DNA from: VRUE01 sp036376915
GTDB taxonomy: Bacteria > Actinomycetota > Thermoleophilia > Solirubrobacterales > 70-9
NCBI GenBank assembly: GCA_036376915.1
Contig: DASUZK010000114.1
Location: forward strand, 1-64,000
Direction of reading: 5' to 3'
Length of the DNA: 64,000 bases
Both the position numbers and the translations under genes were made by a program. The notes under the pieces were generated by a model. It saw only the letters and a list, made by a program, of their open reading frames with translations. It had not been told where the DNA came from and ran no database searches. Shown in pieces: positions 59,843 to 64,000 of this stretch (positions are counted from its first letter, which is position 1; every line of letters begins with the position of its first letter).

Positions 59843-61738
59843 GTGAGGGAAGCCGACGACAGGACGAAAGCGACACGGGCCGAACGGGTCGCCCAGCAGC
59901 GCCGCGAGCTGCCCGACTCGCCCGGCGTCTACCTCTTCCACGACGGCGAGGGCGAGATCCTCTACGTCGGCAAGGCCCGCTCGATCCGCAAGCGGGTCGC
60001 CTCGCACTTCTCAGGAGGGGAGACCCGGCTCACCTCGCGAGTGGACCGGATCGAGTGCCTCGTCACCTCGACCGAGGCCGAGGCGTTGCTCGCCGAGCAG
60101 AGCTTCATCAAGCGCCACCGCCCCCGCTTCAACATCCGCCTGCGCGACGACAAGTCCTATCCCTACGTCTGCGTCAGCCTCGACGAGGACTACCCGCGCG
60201 TCTACTTCACCCGCGAGAAGCACCGGCCGGGCCGCGCCTATTTCGGGCCGTTCTCCAGCGCCAAGCGCGTGCGTGAGACCCTCGACCTGCTCGGCAAGCT
60301 GTTCCAGTTCCGCACCTGCGAGGGCGCCGAGCCCGGCCGCCGCTCCGGCAGCCCCTGCCTCGACTACTACATCAAGCGCTGCGGGGCGCCCTGCGTCGGC
60401 TACGTCACCCGCGAGGAGTACCGCCGCAACGTCGACGCGATCGTCGACTTCCTCTCCGGGCGCTACCGCCGGGTCGAGGCCGACGAGCAGGCGAAGATGG
60501 AGGGGGCGGCGGCGGAGCGCGAGTTCGAGCGCGCCGCCCTGCACCGCGATCGGTTGAAGGCGATCCAGTCGCTGTTCGAGCGCCAGCGCGTCGCCGGCGG
60601 CTCGGTCGGCACCGCCGACCTGATCGGGGTCGCGACCGAGGGGGCCGACGCCAACGCCCAGGTCTTCCAGGTCCGTGACGGCATCCTCGCCGAGCGCCAG
60701 AGCTTCTACCTCGACAACCAGGCCGAGCGCGAGCTGGCCGAGGTGGCGGAGGAGTTCGTCGGCCAGTACTACTCGGCATCGCCGGCGGTGCCGCGGACGA
60801 TCGTCGTCGGCCCCTACCTGCGCGACCGGGTCGAGCTGCTGGAGGCGGCACTGAGCGAGCGGCGCGGCGGCACGGTCGAGGTGCGGGTCGCCGAGCGCGG
60901 CGACAAGCGGCGCTTACGTGAGCTGGCCGAGCGCAACGCCCGCCTCGCCCTCGACCAGGATCGGCTGCGCCGCGAGCACCGCCGCCAGCGCAGGGTCGAG
61001 TCGCTGGCCGACCTGCGCGAGGCGCTCGGGATGCAGGAGCTGCCGGTGCGGATCGAGGGCTTCGACATCTCCAACCTCGGCGGCGAGCACACCGTCGCCT
61101 CGATGGTGGTGTTCGAGGGGGGTGCGACCAAGAAGGCCGACTACAGGCGGTTCCGGGTGCGGGGCGAGGACGGCGACGGGCGCGGGTCCGGCCCCGACGA
61201 CTTCGCCTCGATGGAAGAGGTGCTGGGGCGGCGGATGAACCGCTACCTGGAGCAGGTCGACCTCTCGCCGCACGACGGCAAGCGCGACGCGAGCTTCGCC
61301 TCGCTGCCGTCCCTGGTCGTGATCGACGGCGGCAAGGGGCAGCTCTCGGCGGGGATGCGGGTCCTGCGCCCCTTCGTCGAGCGCGGCGTCACGGTGATCG
61401 GCCTGGCGAAGCGGCTGGAGGAGGTCTACGTGCCCGGACGGGCGGCGCCGATCGACCTGCCCGCCGAGTCGGAGGCCTCGAAGCTGCTGCAGCGGGTGCG
61501 CGACGAGGCCCACCGCTTCGCGATCGACCACCACCGCGGCCGCCGCGACCGGGCGATGACCGGCTCGGTGCTCGACGAGCTGAAGGGTGTGGGGCCGGTG
61601 CGCAAGCGGGCGCTGCTCCAGCATTTCGGCTCTCCAGAGCGATTCGTCGCGGCCACCCGCGAGGAGCTCGAAATGGTGCCCGGCGTGCCTGGCAAGGTAG
61701 CCCGTGAGATCCACGAGCAACTGAACAGGACGGGTTGA
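59843..61738 (+). CDS. uvrC: Excinuclease ABC subunit C
   Basis: 631 aa from GTG 59843. Makes both incisions in nucleotide-excision repair. GIY-YIG domain SPGVYLFHDGEGEILYVGKARSIRKRV, the zinc-free UvrB-interacting UVR motif (RVEADEQAKMEGAAAEREFERAALHRDRLKAI), RNase-H-like C-terminal nuclease (EGFDISNLGGEHTVASMVVFEGG, VIDGGKGQLSAG, VIGLAKRLEEVYVPG, DEAHRFAIDHHR) and the final HhH pair (LKGVGPVRKRALLQHFGS, ATREELEMVPGVPGKVA). rapZ starts on its last base. Confidence 0.97.
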   Translation: MREADDRTKATRAERVAQQRRELPDSPGVYLFHDGEGEILYVGKARSIRKRVASHFSGGETRLTSRVDRIECLVTSTEAEALLAEQSFIKRHRPRFNIRLRDDKSYPYVCVSLDEDYPRVYFTREKHRPGRAYFGPFSSAKRVRETLDLLGKLFQFRTCEGAEPGRRSGSPCLDYYIKRCGAPCVGYVTREEYRRNVDAIVDFLSGRYRRVEADEQAKMEGAAAEREFERAALHRDRLKAIQSLFERQRVAGGSVGTADLIGVATEGADANAQVFQVRDGILAERQSFYLDNQAERELAEVAEEFVGQYYSASPAVPRTIVVGPYLRDRVELLEAALSERRGGTVEVRVAERGDKRRLRELAERNARLALDQDRLRREHRRQRRVESLADLREALGMQELPVRIEGFDISNLGGEHTVASMVVFEGGATKKADYRRFRVRGEDGDGRGSGPDDFASMEEVLGRRMNRYLEQVDLSPHDGKRDASFASLPSLVVIDGGKGQLSAGMRVLRPFVERGVTVIGLAKRLEEVYVPGRAAPIDLPAESEASKLLQRVRDEAHRFAIDHHRGRRDRAMTGSVLDELKGVGPVRKRALLQHFGSPERFVAATREELEMVPGVPGKVAREIHEQLNRTG

Positions 61739-62664
61739 TGGCACGGAGTCCCTCCAGGGCAAAGGATGCCGCCGGAGGCAGCCGGAAGGCCGGGGGGCGC
61801 GAGGTCAACCTCGTCGTCATCACCGGCCACTCCGGGGCGGGAAAGTCGGAGGCGATTGCCGCATTCGAGGACGGCGGCTACTTCTGCGTCGACAACCTGC
61901 CGCCGCGGATGATCGGCAGCCTCGGGGAGCTCTTCCGCCACGAGGGCAGCGGAGTGGAGCGGGCCGCCGTGGTCTCCGACGTGCGCGGCGGCGACTACTT
62001 CGACGACCTGCTGCAGGTGCTGGACGACCTCCAGGCCGACGGGCTGAAGCCGACCGTGCTCTTCCTGGAGGCGGACGAGGAGACGCTGGTCGACCGCTAC
62101 AAGGAGACGCGACGCCGGCATCCGCTGGCGCCCGAAGGCCACATCGTCGACGGCATCCGGGCCGAGCGCGAGATGCTGGCGCCGCTGCGCGAGCGCGCCG
62201 ACCTGGTGATGGACACCAGCAATCTCAGCGGCGGCACCCTGCGGCGCCGCATCGCCGAGGAGATGCTGGGCCGCCACGAGAGCGGCAAGATGGCGCTGAC
62301 CCTGCTCACCTTCGGCTTCAAGAACGGGCCGCCCCACGACGCCGATCTCACCCTCGACGTCCGCTTCCTGCCCAACCCCCACTATGTCGACGACTTGCGC
62401 CCGCTCACCGGCCTCGACAGCAGAGTGCGCGATTACGTCGAGTCGGGCACGCAGGCGGGGGAGTTCTACGGCCGCCTGCTGCCGCTGCTGGAGTTCCTGG
62501 TCCCCGCCTACGTGACCGAGGGCAAGAGCCACCTGACGATCGCGATCGGCTGCACCGGCGGCCGCCACCGCTCGATCACGGTCGCCGACCGCATCCGCCG
62601 CGAGCTGGAAGGACGCGACGACGTGGTCGTCCATATGAAGCACCGCGACGCCGAACTCGACTGA
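61738..62664 (+). CDS. rapZ: RapZ/YvcJ family nucleotide-binding protein
   Basis: 308 aa, ATG overlapping the uvrC stop. Walker A TGHSGAGKSEA, then the family's AFEDGGYFCVDNLPPRMI, LEADEETLVDRYKETRRRHPL, TFGFKNGPPHDADLTLDVRFLPNPHYVDDLRPLTG and AIGCTGGRHRSI. In other bacteria it regulates amino-sugar metabolism (GlmS sRNA control) or cell-wall processes. Often followed by yvcK and whiA; here a convergent gene and a palindromic element follow. Its TGA stop is the first codon of that element. Confidence 0.95.
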   Translation: MARSPSRAKDAAGGSRKAGGREVNLVVITGHSGAGKSEAIAAFEDGGYFCVDNLPPRMIGSLGELFRHEGSGVERAAVVSDVRGGDYFDDLLQVLDDLQADGLKPTVLFLEADEETLVDRYKETRRRHPLAPEGHIVDGIRAEREMLAPLRERADLVMDTSNLSGGTLRRRIAEEMLGRHESGKMALTLLTFGFKNGPPHDADLTLDVRFLPNPHYVDDLRPLTGLDSRVRDYVESGTQAGEFYGRLLPLLEFLVPAYVTEGKSHLTIAIGCTGGRHRSITVADRIRRELEGRDDVVVHMKHRDAELD

Positions 62665-62761
62665 CGCGCCCCAGGCGTTGCCAGGCGGCGTCCTCGGTCG
62701 CTCGCGTGCAGAGCACGCCACGCTCCCTGCGTCCTTGCCTGGCAACGCCTGGGGCGCGTCA
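62662..62761. repeat. ~100-nt palindromic element, copy 2 (between rapZ and the convergent membrane protein gene)
   Basis: Perfect 25-nt arms at 62662-62686 and 62737-62761; the core contains GCGTGC-AGA-GCACGC (hairpin near 62705-62719). Its two ends supply the stop codons of the two convergent genes: TGA 62662-62664 for rapZ, TCA 62759-62761 for the minus-strand gene. About 90% identical, by manual alignment, to the copy at 47842-47942. Might double as a two-way terminator. Confidence 0.92.
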
Positions 62762-63265
62762 GCTTGAGTCTGCTGCCTGAGTCTCCGGCCGCCCAGCGAC
62801 GGCAATCGCCCTTGCTACCTCTTCGGTGGCCTGACCCGAGCGTCGCCATCCCTTCACCGCGAAGGCGGCCGACTGCTCCGGGTCATCGAGGTCGATGGCC
62901 GCGACGACCCATGGGCGTCCGAAGAAGACCCGCCCGACGATTCCGGACCAGAGCAGCACCAGCAGGACGATCAGCTCGAGGGCGACCCCGATCAGGGGCA
63001 GCAGAACCAGAAAGAGCAGAAGGGCTCCAATCGCGACCGCGACCGCGACCGCGATGGCGGCCACGGGGTTGTCGTCAAAGTCCAACAGGTCGAAGTCCGG
63101 CAGCATGAGCACGTCGAGCGAACCGCCTCCGTTGTCATCGCCGAAGATCTTTTCGCGATGGGCGCGGTAGCGGTGGCGCGGATCAGGCAGCGACCTGTCC
63201 ATCCAGCGTCGCCCCACCCGCCAGCGATGTCCGTCCGGAGAGGTGACGACCGTTCCCCGCAGCAT
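62759..63265 (-). CDS. Membrane protein of unknown function
   Basis: 168 aa from ATG 63265. N-terminal soluble part (MLRGTVVTSPDGHRWRVGRRWMDRSLPDPRHRYRAHREKIF with many Arg), then two transmembrane helices (AAIAVAVAVAIGALLLFLVLLPLIGV and LIVLLVLLWSGIVGRVF) and a cytoplasmic tail with WVVAAIDLDDPEQSAAFAVKGWRRSGQATEEVARAI. No family recognised. Confidence 0.65.
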   Translation of the reverse strand: MLRGTVVTSPDGHRWRVGRRWMDRSLPDPRHRYRAHREKIFGDDNGGGSLDVLMLPDFDLLDFDDNPVAAIAVAVAVAIGALLLFLVLLPLIGVALELIVLLVLLWSGIVGRVFFGRPWVVAAIDLDDPEQSAAFAVKGWRRSGQATEEVARAIAVAGRPETQAADSS

Positions 63266-63351
63266 CGACCGCAGTCTAGATCCCCCGCCGACGGGCCTCA
63301 AAGCGGAGGTATATGTCGCTTTCGGTCCCGTCGACCTAGAATCGCGCGCCC

Positions 63352-64000
63352 TTGGGCGATTCCGTCATCTCCATCCGCGGCCTGCGCAAGAGCTATGGCG
63401 ACTTCGAGGCGGTGCGGGGCATCGACCTCGAGGTCCGGGCAGGCGAGGTCTTTGCGTTCCTCGGGCCCAATGGCGCCGGCAAGACGACGACGGTGGAGAT
63501 CCTCGAGGGGTATCGGGAGCGCAGTGGGGGGGAGGTCGTCGTCCTGGGGCAGGACCCCCAGCAGGCGGGGCGCGCCTGGCGCGAGCGGATCGGCATCGTC
63601 CTGCAGAGCTGCCGGCTCGACCCGTACCTCACCGTGCGAGAGTCGCTCGGGCTATATGCGGGCTACTACAGCGCGCCGCGCCCGGTCGAGGAGACGATCG
63701 AGCTGGTCGGTCTCGGGGACAAGGCGGAGACCCGCACCGGCAGCCTCTCCGGCGGCCAGCAGCGCCGCCTCGACGTCGGCATGGCCCTCGTCGGCGACCC
63801 CGAGCTTCTCTTCCTCGACGAGCCTACGACCGGCTTCGATCCCTCGGCACGTCGCCAGGCTTGGGACGTGATCGAGGATCTGCGCGACCTCGGCAAGACC
63901 GTCTTTCTCACAACCCACTACATGGACGAGGCGCAACGCCTCGCCGACCGGGTGGCGATCATCGCCGGCGGCGAGATCGTCGCCAGCGGCGCCCCCGGAG
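63352..64000 (+). CDS. ABC transporter ATP-binding protein, 3' truncated by window edge
   Basis: At least 216 codons from TTG 63352, running off the window. Walker A GPNGAGKTTT, Q-loop IGIVLQSCRLDPYLTVRESLGLYAGYY, signature LSGGQQRRLDVGMAL, Walker B LLFLDEPTTGFDP, H-loop LTTHYMDEAQRLADRVAII. Most like DrrA/CcmA-type ATPases of drug or lipid exporters. A membrane subunit gene presumably follows outside the window. Confidence 0.92.
   Translation, partial: MGDSVISIRGLRKSYGDFEAVRGIDLEVRAGEVFAFLGPNGAGKTTTVEILEGYRERSGGEVVVLGQDPQQAGRAWRERIGIVLQSCRLDPYLTVRESLGLYAGYYSAPRPVEETIELVGLGDKAETRTGSLSGGQQRRLDVGMALVGDPELLFLDEPTTGFDPSARRQAWDVIEDLRDLGKTVFLTTHYMDEAQRLADRVAIIAGGEIVASGAPG

Overview
The window is GC-rich, densely coded bacterial chromosome with mostly housekeeping genes. 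It starts inside ahcY and ends inside an ABC-transporter ATPase gene. An Rpf-type transglycosylase, the ftsE-ftsX-ctpA-rnr-smpB run, Tad-type pseudopilins, single-chain PrfB with a frameshift site, and many GTG/TTG starts point to Actinomycetota. The mix fits the class Thermoleophilia (Solirubrobacterales-like) best; that placement is inference from gene content, not a computed phylogeny. I see no CRISPR array, insertion sequence, prophage or tRNA gene.

Layout. 1-8.6 kb: ahcY, a nucleotidyltransferase, comF, hpf, secA, an NTF2-like protein, a methyltransferase and prfB (frameshifted). 8.7-15.3 kb: a secreted acidic protein, an ECF sigma gene overlapping ogt, nadC, a MutM-like glycosylase, nadA, transketolase. 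15.4-24.7 kb: ftsE/ftsX, ctpA, rnr, smpB, a membrane-anchored helix-hairpin-helix protein, a disulfide oxidoreductase gene interrupted by an in-frame TGA, the tmRNA gene ssrA, a peroxiredoxin. 24.7-33.6 kb: DUF1697, small membrane proteins, a metallo-beta-lactamase-fold protein, ABC-F ATPase, cytochrome P450, purU, an Rpf-like secreted protein, an HD-domain protein, uppP.

33.9-49.1 kb is a continuous phosphate/polyphosphate island. It holds an OmpR/PhoB-type regulator, the remnant of a second regulator, a PstS-like lipoprotein, pstS-pstC-pstA-pstB-phoU, ppx/gppA, a CHAD domain split over two overlapping genes, a PHP-glycosyltransferase fusion, ppk1, a DUF47 (PhoU-like) gene and pit. Together they would import phosphate by high- and low-affinity routes, sense it, and store it as or release it from polyphosphate.

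49-58.9 kb is accessory: TadE-like pseudopilins, a TadG/VanY/lytic-transglycosylase fusion, secreted proteins, and four toxin-antitoxin modules (three VapBC-type, one HicAB). 58.9-64 kb: enoyl-CoA hydratase, uvrC, rapZ, a membrane protein and the ABC ATPase.

The most unusual feature is the number of extragenic palindromes, at least ten in 64 kb. One set is a ~50-nt family whose stem sequences change while a CTAT-containing centre is kept. One member of that set lies in frame inside the PHP-glycosyltransferase coding region. A second set is two ~100-nt elements, about 90% identical by manual alignment, each beginning at a gene's TGA stop codon.
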